A stretch of 64,000 bases of DNA from Aliidiomarina sedimenti (GTDB taxonomy: Bacteria > Pseudomonadota > Gammaproteobacteria > Enterobacterales > Alteromonadaceae): positions 124,001 to 188,000 of the forward strand of contig NZ_PIPN01000003.1 of NCBI RefSeq assembly GCF_003986955.1. Direction: 5' to 3'. Both the position numbers and the translations under genes were made by a program. Of this stretch, positions 48,224-56,641 are shown piece by piece. How positions within the stretch are numbered: the first letter of the stretch is position 1; each line of letters starts with the position of its first letter. Under the pieces are notes generated by a model, which searched no databases, had not been told where the DNA came from, and saw nothing but the letters and a program-made list of their open reading frames with translations.

Positions 48224-48883
48224 ATGACCAAACTATTAATAGCGGACGACCATCCTTTGTTTCGCGAGGCGCTGCAAGGCGCTCTCGCGACTCATTTAGA
48301 TAACCTTTCTATTGTTGAAGCTGACAGTCTTGAAAGTACCCTCGAGGTGCTGAACGACGATGACGACATTGATCTGCTGCTACTCGATTTACATATGCCG
48401 GGCAGCGGTGACCTGTATGGTTTAATTCGGATCCGCGAAGACTTCCCCTTGCTACCTGTAGCTATTATCAGCGGCACCGAAGACCCGGCGGTGATTGGCC
48501 GTTGTATTGGCTTTGGCGCGCTTGGCTTTATTCCTAAATCGATGTCCTCTCAGCAAATCGCTGAAGCCATTGGCACTATTCTGGAAGGTGATGAGTGGGT
48601 GCCGGAGAGTTTACGCTCGCAGATGCAGGCGTTGTCCCAGGAAGACATTGAGCTGGCAGACAAGGTGGCCGCGCTAACGCCACAGCAATACCGAGTGCTT
48701 TACCATGTGCATGAAGGCCTGCTGAATAAACAGATTGCCTATCAGCTTGGCATTACTGAAGCTACCGTGAAAGCGCATATGACCGCAATTTTTCGCAAGC
48801 TGGACGTCTACAGCCGTACCCAGGCGGTGCTTTTGGCCGAACGTCTGCAGCTGGCGCCGCCAGATGATAATACCCGTGTCTGA
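48224..48883 (+). CDS. crbR: LuxR/NarL-type response regulator, CrbR-like
   Basis: Two-domain DNA-binding response regulator. The receiver domain (1-125) has the acidic pair ADDHP, phosphoacceptor D55 in LLLLDLHMPG and the switch Lys in GFIPKSMS. The C-terminal LuxR-type helix-turn-helix reads LLNKQIAYQLGITEATVKAHMTAI. 219 aa. Its place between acs and a transporter/kinase hybrid gene, and its NarL-type architecture, identify it as the partner of CrbS, which activates acs in Vibrio and Pseudomonas. The symbol is inferred from context as much as sequence. Confidence 0.85.
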   Translation: MTKLLIADDHPLFREALQGALATHLDNLSIVEADSLESTLEVLNDDDDIDLLLLDLHMPGSGDLYGLIRIREDFPLLPVAIISGTEDPAVIGRCIGFGALGFIPKSMSSQQIAEAIGTILEGDEWVPESLRSQMQALSQEDIELADKVAALTPQQYRVLYHVHEGLLNKQIAYQLGITEATVKAHMTAIFRKLDVYSRTQAVLLAERLQLAPPDDNTRV

Positions 48884-48941
48884 TGTTTAGAGCGTTTAAA
48901 AAAACAGCAAAGAATTAACAAAGATTACAGTTTTAAGTGTT

Positions 48942-48947
48942 TATAAT
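48942..48947 (+). promoter_or_regulatory. Candidate -10 for the chemoreceptor gene
   Basis: Perfect TATAAT 35 bases before the chemoreceptor ATG, within an AT-rich stretch. No good -35 at standard spacing, and no sigma-28 consensus is evident. Confidence 0.35.
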
Positions 48948-48982
48948 TGCGCCAATTTTAACCAGTTGGAAAAGTTTTTTTT

Positions 48983-50818
48983 ATGCGCTCCCTTTCTATT
49001 AAACATCGTTTAATCCTCAATACCGCCATTTTAGTGGTTGGTTTGTTGATTATTCTTGGCCTGAACCAATACCAGGCATCACAACAAACGGAACTGGGCG
49101 AAGCGCAGCGACTCAACGAACGACTTGTGGCCGATATGCTGATGTTGCGTCGCAATGAAAAAGACTTTTTAATGCGCGCAGAAACGCGTTACCTGGCTAC
49201 CTTTGATAGCAACGTCAGCACATTGCAGACGCATCTGCAGCAGCTTGCAGATATTCTTGAAGAGCAGCAAATTGACCGTTCTCATTTAGAATCCTTTCGC
49301 CGCAATATCCGTCAGTACCAGCAGGGGTTTTCAAAGGTCGTCGCGGCCACGGAAACACTCGGTTTAACCGATGAAGACGGCAGGACTGCGGAGCTGTTAC
49401 AAAGCGCGAATCGACTTGATAACGCGGCATCCGCGGAAGCACGCGTTGCTATCATGCAATTGCATGCACTGCGCACCAGTTTCATAGTAAACCCGGATCC
49501 GGCTTTACGTGCTGAATTTGAACAGCAGGCTAATGCCCTGAATTCTCAATTATCATCGTCTGCACAGCCGTTGCTGACTCGCTACCAACAGGCATTTGCG
49601 CGCTATGCCAGTCAACGTGAGGTGCTTGGTGTGGATGAACGCAGCGGATTGATGGGCGAGATGCGAGCCGCGGTTCATCAAACTGAGGTCAATCTTGAGG
49701 AGTTGAGTGAGGTGGTCGAACAGGCGTTGGCCAGCAGCACGCAAAATTTATCGCGGATGATCCTGTTGGTGTTTGCCCTGGTTCTGGGACTGGTTGTTTT
49801 ATTTAACTTACTGATAAGCCGGAGTATTATTCGGCCAATTCTGAGCATGCAAAGCGTCATTCAGCAGATTGCGGTGAACAAAGATCTGTCGATACGTCTT
49901 GATACTGAGGGCAACGATGAGGTGTCGTCGGTGGCAGTCAGCTTCAACCAGATGATGACAGACTTTGAGAGAGTCATCGGCAATATGGCGACGGCGGCGA
50001 ATCAACTGGCAGCGGCGTCCCAGGAACTCAGTACCGTCAGTGATGAAGTCAGTGGTATTGCCCACAATCAGGAAGAGCAGACGGCAATGATCGCGACGGC
50101 AATCACCGAAATGGCGGCGGCTATTCAGGAAGTTGCCGGCAACGCACTGGCGGCTTCAGAAGCGGCGGACAAAGGCGCGACCGAAGCAAATGCGGGGCAG
50201 CAAAGTATTACCCGCAATATCGATTCGATGGAGCAGCTGCAAGGCGCAGTCACTGGCACCAGCGAGCGGCTTCAGGTACTCAATGAACGAACTCACGAAA
50301 TCAGTAAAGTGGTCAATGTTATTCAGGATATTGCTGAGCAAACCAATTTACTGGCACTCAATGCAGCCATTGAAGCGGCACGTGCCGGAGAGCAGGGCCG
50401 TGGTTTTGCGGTAGTTGCAGATGAAGTCCGTACCCTGGCTGCCAATACCAAAGCCTCCACGCAAACCATTCATGAAACGACCGAGCGGTTGTTACGTGGC
50501 GCCCGGGAGGCGATGGAAGCGATGCAAGTGTCGGCTGATCAGGCGAGTGAAAGTGGCAACCTGGCGGCGCAGGCCGGTGATTCATTTGCCCGCGTGTATG
50601 ACTCGATTCAACAGGTTACCGAAATGGGTATCCAGATTTCTACCGCGACTGAAGAGCAGTCGTCAGTGGCGCATGATATTACTGAAAATGTGAATAAAGT
50701 TGCTGACAGTGTCCGTCAGGTTGTGACCGGTGCGCATCAGTGCGCCTCGTCTAGTCAGGAGCTGGCGCGCCTTGCTGCGGATTTGCAAGATGAGGTAGCG
50801 CAATTTAAAGTAAGCTAA
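48983..50818 (+). CDS. Methyl-accepting chemotaxis protein with HBM-like sensor domain
   Basis: Transmembrane chemoreceptor. Helix 1 lies at about 10-27 and helix 2 at about 259-282, enclosing a periplasmic, wholly helical region of about 230 residues. That region begins with the pattern [20 protein letters not shown], typical of helical bimodular (HBM) sensor domains. A HAMP domain follows (about 283-335), then the signalling domain with hairpin tip [35 protein letters not shown]. 611 aa. HBM receptors such as McpS of Pseudomonas putida bind TCA acids and acetate, which fits its place between crbR and crbS. The ligand is inference. The RBS is weak. Confidence 0.88.
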   Translation: MRSLSIKHRLILNTAILVVGLLIILGLNQYQASQQTELGEAQRLNERLVADMLMLRRNEKDFLMRAETRYLATFDSNVSTLQTHLQQLADILEEQQIDRSHLESFRRNIRQYQQGFSKVVAATETLGLTDEDGRTAELLQSANRLDNAASAEARVAIMQLHALRTSFIVNPDPALRAEFEQQANALNSQLSSSAQPLLTRYQQAFARYASQREVLGVDERSGLMGEMRAAVHQTEVNLEELSEVVEQALASSTQNLSRMILLVFALVLGLVVLFNLLISRSIIRPILSMQSVIQQIAVNKDLSIRLDTEGNDEVSSVAVSFNQMMTDFERVIGNMATAANQLAAASQELSTVSDEVSGIAHNQEEQTAMIATAITEMAAAIQEVAGNALAASEAADKGATEANAGQQSITRNIDSMEQLQGAVTGTSERLQVLNERTHEISKVVNVIQDIAEQTNLLALNAAIEAARAGEQGRGFAVVADEVRTLAANTKASTQTIHETTERLLRGAREAMEAMQVSADQASESGNLAAQAGDSFARVYDSIQQVTEMGIQISTATEEQSSVAHDITENVNKVADSVRQVVTGAHQCASSSQELARLAADLQDEVAQFKVS

Positions 50819-50840
50819 CAATAAAAACACTAGGATGCAG

Positions 50841-53800
50841 ATGAGCTGGATACTGATTGCCTCAGGGCTTGCTTATATAGGGCTGCTGTTTGTCATTGCA
50901 GTCTGGGGTGATCGGCGCAAGACCAGAGGTTACCGCTGGAGTCTGCATCCGAGTGTATACGCGCTGTCTCTGGCCATTTATTGCACCTCGTGGACCTACT
51001 ATGGTGCCATCGATAACGCAGCCACCAATGGCTGGAGTTTTCTGCCTATTCTGCTTGGCCCTATGCTGCTGTATATATTTGCGCTGCCCATCGTGCGCAA
51101 GCTGGTGGCGGTCAGTAAGCAGCAGAATATCACCTCCATCGCGGACTTCATTGCCTCGCGTTATGGCAAGCGGCATAAAATGGCACTGGTGGTTACTATC
51201 ATTGCCGCGTTGTCGATTATTCCCTATATCGCACTGCAGCTTAAAGCGGTGGGGATCAGTTTCACCACCATCCTCGGCACCGACGATCCGACCGCCGCCT
51301 ATTCATTAAAAGAACTCGCCGTGGCTATCCTGATGGCCGCTTTCGCGATCATGTTTGGAACCCGCCATATTGATGTGACCCAGTACCGTAGCGGCATGAT
51401 GCTGGCGATTGCATTTGAGTCCGCGGTCAAGCTGTTGGCACTGGTGGTGTCCGCCATCGTCGCCTGGTATCTGCTGCGTAGCGGGACTTCATTAAGTCTG
51501 ACTGCTCAGTTGCAGACCCTGAACCTGGGTGAAGGCTGGAGTTTTAGTCAGGCGCTGACGCCCATGTTCATGGCGCAGCTGTTCATGGCCGCTGGTGCTA
51601 TTTTGTGTTTACCACGTCAGTTTCATGTCACTGTGATTGATAATGTGCATTTGTCACACCTGAATACCGCGCGCTGGCTATTTCCACTCTATTTAATGCT
51701 GACCTCGCTGGCTATCGCGGTTATTGCGATTGCCGGGGTGACCCTGTTGCCGGATGCAAGCGGCAATTATTCCTTGCGCCTGCCGCTTTCGCAGGGCTTT
51801 GATGCATTGACAGTGTTTGTCTATGTCGGTGGTATCTCAGCGGCCACGGCGATGGTGGTGATCGCCACGCTGACCCTGAGCACTATGGTCAGCAACGACG
51901 TGATTATGCCGCTGGTTCTGAAACGTGATGTGACCAGAATGCCCCAGGCGCGGCGTTTTTACCGCAAGCTGTTGCTGGTCCGGCGGATTGCGATTACCAG
52001 TATCCTGCTGATGGGCTGGTTATGTTACCACCTGCTGTTGGCGCAGCTCGATCTGGTAAGTATGGGCTTACTCGCATTTTCGGTGGTGTTGCAGCTCCTT
52101 CCCGCCGTACTTGGTGGTTTGTACTGGCGACGCGGGCATGCTCAGGGGGTTTATGCCGGTCTGTTAGTTGGCTTTGGGGTGTGGCTGATGACCATTTTTC
52201 TGCCCATCGTCAGCAGTGCAAATCTGAGTGAGACGCGGGTTGATGAGATCATTAGTTTTGGTGCCATGTATAGCTTCGCCGCCAATCTGATTGCGTATGT
52301 TGTGTTCAGCCTGATTGCGGTGCCGAGCCTGATTGACCGGATTCAGGCAATGGCGTACGTGCGTCCGCGGGAGTCTGCTCCCCAAAGTGAGGGCACCCGT
52401 CACCACAGAGCACGTGGACGCGATATGAAGATGCTGATGCAGACCTTCCTCGGCCGTGAGCGCACGGAGCAGCTGGTTACCGACTACACCCAGCGCCATG
52501 AACTGCAACTGAATGCGGTCGCTGATGAACAGTTTATCGACTTTACCGAACGCGCGATTTCCGGCGTATTAGGCGCGGCAACTGCACGTTCGCTGGTGCG
52601 CGCTGCGTTAAATGACCGGCGTCTGAACATTGAGGAGGTGGTTCACTTTTTCGATGACACCACACAGGCGCTGCAGAACCAGCAGTCAATTATGTTCAGT
52701 TCGCTGGAGAACCTGGCGCAGGGCATATCTGTAGTCGATGCAGAACTGCGCCTGGTGGTCTGGAACAAACGCTATCTGGATCTGTTTGAGTACCCCGACG
52801 GGATGGTGCAACCGGGGCGCCCGATTGCGGATATGATCCGTTACAACGCCGAACGGGGCGAATGTGGACCGGGAGACATCGATGGGTTGGTAGAAAAACG
52901 ACTGCGGCACATGCAGCAGGGCTCACCCCATCGCTTTATCCGTCGTCGCAGTGACGGACGTATTATCGAAATGGTCGGCAATCCGTTGCCAAGCGGCGGC
53001 TTTGTCACCAGTTTCACCGATGTGACTGAACATATCGAAACCCAGCAGGCATTAGAAGATGCCAACATTGACCTGGAAGCGCGGATCGAAAGCCGGGCCC
53101 GCCAGGTGCGCGAGGTCAACCGCGAGCTGACCGAAGAAATCGAACGCCGACGTGAAACGGAAGAAGCACTGAAAGGCGCGAAGGCAGAAGCGGAGGCGGC
53201 TAACGCCAGTAAAACCCGTTTTCTGGCGCTGGCCAGTCACGATATTTTGCAGCCGTTGAATGCAGCCCGCTTGTATCTGGAAGCGATCGATCACGGTCAG
53301 CTGGATAGCAGAAATAACCAGTTGCTGAATAAAGTCGATAACGCGCTGGATTCAACAGAGAATCTGCTGTCGACCCTGCTGGCGATCGCCAAGATGGAGC
53401 AGGGCGCCCTGCAACCGAAATTAAAACACGTCGATTTGGATACGGTGTTACAGCCATTAGTGGCCGAATATTCGGTGCTTGCGGAGCAGCGTAAACTCGA
53501 CTTCCGTGCCTACACGCGTTCACAGGTGGTGGTGCATACAGACCCCACCTATCTGCGCCGTATCGTACAAAACTTTTTATCCAATGCGATCAAATATACC
53601 GAGCGTGGGCGGGTTGTGCTGGGTGTTCGGTTACGTGGCCGGCTGGTGGAAATCAATGTGTGGGACACCGGGCCAGGTATTCCGGAGCAGCAGCATGTAC
53701 GAATTTTTGAAGCCTTTATTCGCTACCACAAAGGCTCAACCAGTGGTGTGGGCCTTGGTCTGTCGGTGGCGCAGCGGATGGCTAAACAGCTGGACTGTCC

Positions 53801-54293
53801 GATCCGCGTGCGTTCGGTGCTAGGCCAGGGGAGCTGTTTTTCGGTGCGCATACCGATGGGCGAAGCGGTCCACGTGGTGCGGCAGAAAGCACAGACGGTC
53901 AGTCGGGTGCAGACTTCGGCAATGCATTTCGTCTGTGTCGATGACGATCCGGAGAATCTCAATGCATTGCGAGCTTTATTGGAGAAATGGGGCTCGACCT
54001 GCAGCCTGTTTACCCGCGCTGACGATGCCATTGAATATGCTAAGTGTCATCCGAAACCGGATGGTGTCTTATTAGATTATCAGCTGGGCCATGAAGGTGA
54101 CGGCCTGACCCTGGCAGCTGAATTATTGCAGATATGGGGTAAACCCTTGCAGGGTGCGCTGGTGACGGCGGTGCGTGAACCTGAGGTAAAAAAAGAAGCG
54201 CGCAAGTTGGGACTGCAGTTTGTCGCTAAACCGGTTAAACCGGCACAACTCAAAGCTCTGCTACAGCATGTGCAGCGAGCTAACCGGCGTTGA
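50841..54293 (+). CDS. crbS: CrbS-type hybrid: sodium:solute symporter fused to PAS, histidine kinase and receiver
   Basis: A 1150-aa membrane sensor. Residues about 1-510 are a sodium:solute-symporter-like domain of about 13 helices. A PAS domain follows (about 615-740, LENLAQGISVVDAELRLVVWNKRYLDLF), then a coiled coil and HisKA with H800 in ASHDILQPLNAARL. The HATPase part contains NFLSNAIKYTERG and GVGLGLSV. A C-terminal receiver has D1079 in LLDYQLG. This is the CrbS layout, the kinase of the acetate switch. ATG 50841 has AGGA six bases upstream; ATG 50835 is also possible. Whether the symporter part transports or only senses is unknown. Confidence 0.9.
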   Translation: MSWILIASGLAYIGLLFVIAVWGDRRKTRGYRWSLHPSVYALSLAIYCTSWTYYGAIDNAATNGWSFLPILLGPMLLYIFALPIVRKLVAVSKQQNITSIADFIASRYGKRHKMALVVTIIAALSIIPYIALQLKAVGISFTTILGTDDPTAAYSLKELAVAILMAAFAIMFGTRHIDVTQYRSGMMLAIAFESAVKLLALVVSAIVAWYLLRSGTSLSLTAQLQTLNLGEGWSFSQALTPMFMAQLFMAAGAILCLPRQFHVTVIDNVHLSHLNTARWLFPLYLMLTSLAIAVIAIAGVTLLPDASGNYSLRLPLSQGFDALTVFVYVGGISAATAMVVIATLTLSTMVSNDVIMPLVLKRDVTRMPQARRFYRKLLLVRRIAITSILLMGWLCYHLLLAQLDLVSMGLLAFSVVLQLLPAVLGGLYWRRGHAQGVYAGLLVGFGVWLMTIFLPIVSSANLSETRVDEIISFGAMYSFAANLIAYVVFSLIAVPSLIDRIQAMAYVRPRESAPQSEGTRHHRARGRDMKMLMQTFLGRERTEQLVTDYTQRHELQLNAVADEQFIDFTERAISGVLGAATARSLVRAALNDRRLNIEEVVHFFDDTTQALQNQQSIMFSSLENLAQGISVVDAELRLVVWNKRYLDLFEYPDGMVQPGRPIADMIRYNAERGECGPGDIDGLVEKRLRHMQQGSPHRFIRRRSDGRIIEMVGNPLPSGGFVTSFTDVTEHIETQQALEDANIDLEARIESRARQVREVNRELTEEIERRRETEEALKGAKAEAEAANASKTRFLALASHDILQPLNAARLYLEAIDHGQLDSRNNQLLNKVDNALDSTENLLSTLLAIAKMEQGALQPKLKHVDLDTVLQPLVAEYSVLAEQRKLDFRAYTRSQVVVHTDPTYLRRIVQNFLSNAIKYTERGRVVLGVRLRGRLVEINVWDTGPGIPEQQHVRIFEAFIRYHKGSTSGVGLGLSVAQRMAKQLDCPIRVRSVLGQGSCFSVRIPMGEAVHVVRQKAQTVSRVQTSAMHFVCVDDDPENLNALRALLEKWGSTCSLFTRADDAIEYAKCHPKPDGVLLDYQLGHEGDGLTLAAELLQIWGKPLQGALVTAVREPEVKKEARKLGLQFVAKPVKPAQLKALLQHVQRANRR

Positions 54294-54305
54294 TGTTGTT
54301 GTAGA

Positions 54306-54400
54306 TTCAATGGGGGCGAGCGCGGGGCTTGAACGTTGAATTGGTGGGTTTGGTTGGGTTCAATGAGGGCGAGCGCGGGGCTTGAATATTGAATTGGTGG
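54306..54400 (+). repeat. 42-bp direct repeat after crbS
   Basis: Two copies (54306-54347 and 54359-54400) start TTCAATG, share GGGCGAGCGCGGGGCTTGAA and end GAATTGGTGG, differing at three positions. They are spaced 53 bases start to start and non-coding. Confidence 0.85.
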
Positions 54401-54425
54401 AGCTAATTCAATATTCAAGCCCCGC
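54375..54425. repeat. Perfect 21-bp inverted repeat
   Basis: Arms 54375-54395 and 54405-54425 are exactly complementary with a nine-base loop (GGTGGAGCT). The left arm is part of the second direct repeat, so the right arm is an inverted third copy of the repeat interior. It forms a very stable hairpin directly after crbS. Confidence 0.9.
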
Positions 54426-54436
54426 ACTCTCAACAG

Positions 54437-54494
54437 ATAGTCGTAGAAAAGGGGCAGTACGACCTTGGTCGTACTGCCCCTTTTCTACGACTAT
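54437..54494. terminator. 58-bp near-perfect palindrome, probable bidirectional terminator
   Basis: Arms 54437-54464 and 54467-54494 are exactly complementary over 28 bases with only TT between. The inner part is GGGGCAGTACGACC and its complement, flanked by AAAA and TTTT, so either strand gives a terminator-like hairpin with a short U-tract. It separates crbS from the symporter operon. Such a long perfect palindrome is unusual. Confidence 0.8.
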
Positions 54495-54498
54495 AGTC
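54489..54498. promoter_or_regulatory. Palindrome GACTATAGTC upstream of the symporter operon, candidate CrbR operator
   Basis: A perfect ten-base palindrome overlapping the right edge of the 58-bp hairpin, 89 bases before the DUF4212 gene. It matches GACTATGGTC upstream of acs at nine of ten positions. A possible -10 (TATAAC, 54548-54553) follows. The operator role is inference from co-occurrence at two target-like promoters. Confidence 0.45.
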
Positions 54499-54586
54499 CA
54501 ATTCCCGTTTTTCCATTCACTGATAAAGTCGCTAATGACCCAATAAGTATAACTTTCACAACAACAACTAACTGGAGGGCGTTCAT

Positions 54587-54853
54587 ATGGCATTTGAATC
54601 TGCAGATCATGCCAAAGCCTACTGGAAAGAAAACCTGTCGCTGATGGTCAAACTACTGTTTGTCTGGGCGCTGGTTTCTTTCGGATTCGGCATATTCCTC
54701 GTTGACGTACTGAACCAGGTGCAGTTTTTCGGTTTTAAACTGGGCTTCTGGTTCGCACAACAGGGTGCGATTTATACCTTTATCGTACTGATTTTTATCT
54801 ATATTCGGCAGATGAACAAGCTGGATAAAAAATACCAGGTCGACGAGGAGTAA
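54587..54853 (+). CDS. DUF4212 small membrane protein, symporter accessory subunit
   Basis: 88-aa protein with two membrane helices (about 20-42, LLFVWALVSFGFGIFLVDVL, and 55-75, FAQQGAIYTFIVLIFIYI) and short polar ends. DUF4212 proteins are encoded directly before a sodium:solute symporter and are thought to be its small subunit. GGAGGG lies eight bases before the ATG, and the symporter begins three bases after its stop. Confidence 0.92.
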   Translation: MAFESADHAKAYWKENLSLMVKLLFVWALVSFGFGIFLVDVLNQVQFFGFKLGFWFAQQGAIYTFIVLIFIYIRQMNKLDKKYQVDEE

Positions 54854-54856
54854 TCG

Positions 54857-56566
54857 ATGGATATTCAAACATTAACCTTTATCGTCGTTGGCCTGACGTT
54901 TGCCCTTTATATCGGAATTGCGATTTGGGCTCGCGCGGGTTCAACCAACGACTTCTACGTAGCAGGCGGTGGTGTTCCACCAGTAGCGAACGGTATGGCA
55001 ACCGCTGCTGACTGGATGTCAGCTGCATCCTTCATTTCGATGGCCGGCCTGATTTCATTCATGGGGTATGACGGAAGTGTCTACCTGATGGGCTGGACCG
55101 GCGGTTACGTATTGCTGGCGCTTTGTTTAGCTCCGTACTTACGTAAATTTGGTAAGTTCACAGTGCCAGACTTTATCGGCGACCGTTATTATTCACAAAC
55201 GGCGCGCACGGTAGCTGTATTCTGTGCCATCGTGGTGTCCTTTACTTACATCGCAGGTCAGATGCGTGGTGTTGGTGTAGTCTTTAGCCGCTTCCTCGAA
55301 GTTGATATCACCGCCGGTGTTCTTATCGGTATGGCGATGGTGTATTTCTACACCTTGCTGGGTGGTATGAAAGGCATTACCTACACCCAGGTTGCGCAGT
55401 ACTGCATTCTGGCATTCGCTTATACCGTCCCTGCGGTATTTATTACCTTCCAGATGACCGGGCATATCCTGCCGCAAACTGGTTTCGGTGCAACCCTGGC
55501 TGACGGCTCTGGCGCTTACCTGCTGGAACGTCTTGACGGCTTGTCACGTGAGCTAGGTTTTGCCGCGTACACCGAGGGGTCACGGGCAACACTGGATGTG
55601 TTCGCGATTACGCTGGCACTGATGGTAGGTACAGCTGGTTTACCACACGTTATTATTCGCTTTTTCACCGTTCCTAAAGTAAGTGATGCCCGTCGTTCTG
55701 GCGGTTGGGCGCTGGTATTTATTGCTGTGGTTTATACCACTGCGCCGGCCATCGCATCGATCACTAAGGTGAACGTGCTGGATACTATCAACGGACCTGA
55801 TCAGCAAGGTGTAATGTATGAAAATGCACCAACCTGGATCTCAAACTGGGAACAGACAGGACTGATTCAGATCAGTGAGGAAGCTCGCGCAGGCGAAGAG
55901 CCAATGTTCTTCTCCAACGATGACCGTGCTAACACCAATGTCGATGCTGATATTATCGTTCTGGCCAGCCCGGAAATTGCGAACTTGCCTAACTGGGTCG
56001 TAGCCCTGGTAGCAGCTGGTGGTGTAGCCGCCGCACTGTCTACGTCGGCAGGCTTACTGTTGGTTATTTCCAGTTCGGTCTCGCACGACTTACTGAAACG
56101 GACCTTTAAACCAGATATTACTGATAAGCAGGAGCTTTTGGCGGCACGTATTGCGGCAGGCTTCGCGGTTCTTATCGGTGCGTACTTTGGTATTAACCCT
56201 CCCGGATTCGTGGCGCAGGTGGTCGCCTTCGCGTTCGGTCTGGCAGCGTCATCCTTCTTCCCTGCGATTATTATGGGTATCTTCCATAAGCGCATGAATA
56301 GTACGGGTGCGATTGCCGGTATGGTGACAGGTATCGTGTTTACCCTGGCATACATTATCTACTTCAAATTCATGAACCCGACGGCGGGACCAGATGAATG
56401 GTTCATGCAAATTTCGCCGGAAGGAATTGGCACTGTAGGTATGCTTCTGAACTTCATCGTTGCTAATATTGTGCTGAAGTTCACGAAAGAATCGCCAGCG
56501 GAAATCCAGGAATTGGTCGAGTCTATCCGCTATCCAAAAGGATCGGGTGCGGCGACAGGCCACTAA
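54857..56566 (+). CDS. Sodium:solute symporter family protein (ActP-like, probable acetate/monocarboxylate uptake)
   Basis: Polytopic transporter of about 13 helices (569 aa). Family motifs are FYVAGGGVPPVANGMATAADWMSAASF near the N-terminus, GTAGLPHVIIRFFTVP in the middle and AAALSTSAGLLLVISSSVSHDL. This last one includes the Ser-rich sodium site. With the DUF4212 subunit and the neighbouring acs-crbSR genes, acetate or a similar short carboxylate is the best guess for substrate; this is from context. The transcript ends at a hairpin that abuts the next gene. Confidence 0.88.
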   Translation: MDIQTLTFIVVGLTFALYIGIAIWARAGSTNDFYVAGGGVPPVANGMATAADWMSAASFISMAGLISFMGYDGSVYLMGWTGGYVLLALCLAPYLRKFGKFTVPDFIGDRYYSQTARTVAVFCAIVVSFTYIAGQMRGVGVVFSRFLEVDITAGVLIGMAMVYFYTLLGGMKGITYTQVAQYCILAFAYTVPAVFITFQMTGHILPQTGFGATLADGSGAYLLERLDGLSRELGFAAYTEGSRATLDVFAITLALMVGTAGLPHVIIRFFTVPKVSDARRSGGWALVFIAVVYTTAPAIASITKVNVLDTINGPDQQGVMYENAPTWISNWEQTGLIQISEEARAGEEPMFFSNDDRANTNVDADIIVLASPEIANLPNWVVALVAAGGVAAALSTSAGLLLVISSSVSHDLLKRTFKPDITDKQELLAARIAAGFAVLIGAYFGINPPGFVAQVVAFAFGLAASSFFPAIIMGIFHKRMNSTGAIAGMVTGIVFTLAYIIYFKFMNPTAGPDEWFMQISPEGIGTVGMLLNFIVANIVLKFTKESPAEIQELVESIRYPKGSGAATGH

Positions 56567-56607
56567 CTTCAGACAGCGTGATTAGTCATGCACTCTGATA
56601 ACAATGG

Positions 56608-56641
56608 AACCCCCGGGCGTTAAGCTCGGGGGTTTATTTTT
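56608..56641 (+). terminator. Terminator/attenuator overlapping the next gene's ribosome-binding site
   Basis: AACCCCCG pairs with CGGGGGTT (56627-56634) around an 11-base loop and is followed by TATTTTT. The downstream start codon is at 56642, so the only good RBS (GGGGG) lies in the 3' arm of the hairpin. The hairpin may end the symporter transcript and also mask the RBS. Confidence 0.7.

Noticed and set aside
54294-54586. CRISPR-like reading of the repeats after crbS
   Set aside because: Only two direct copies with mismatches, no regular spacers and no cas genes; it is a local repeat and palindrome structure.
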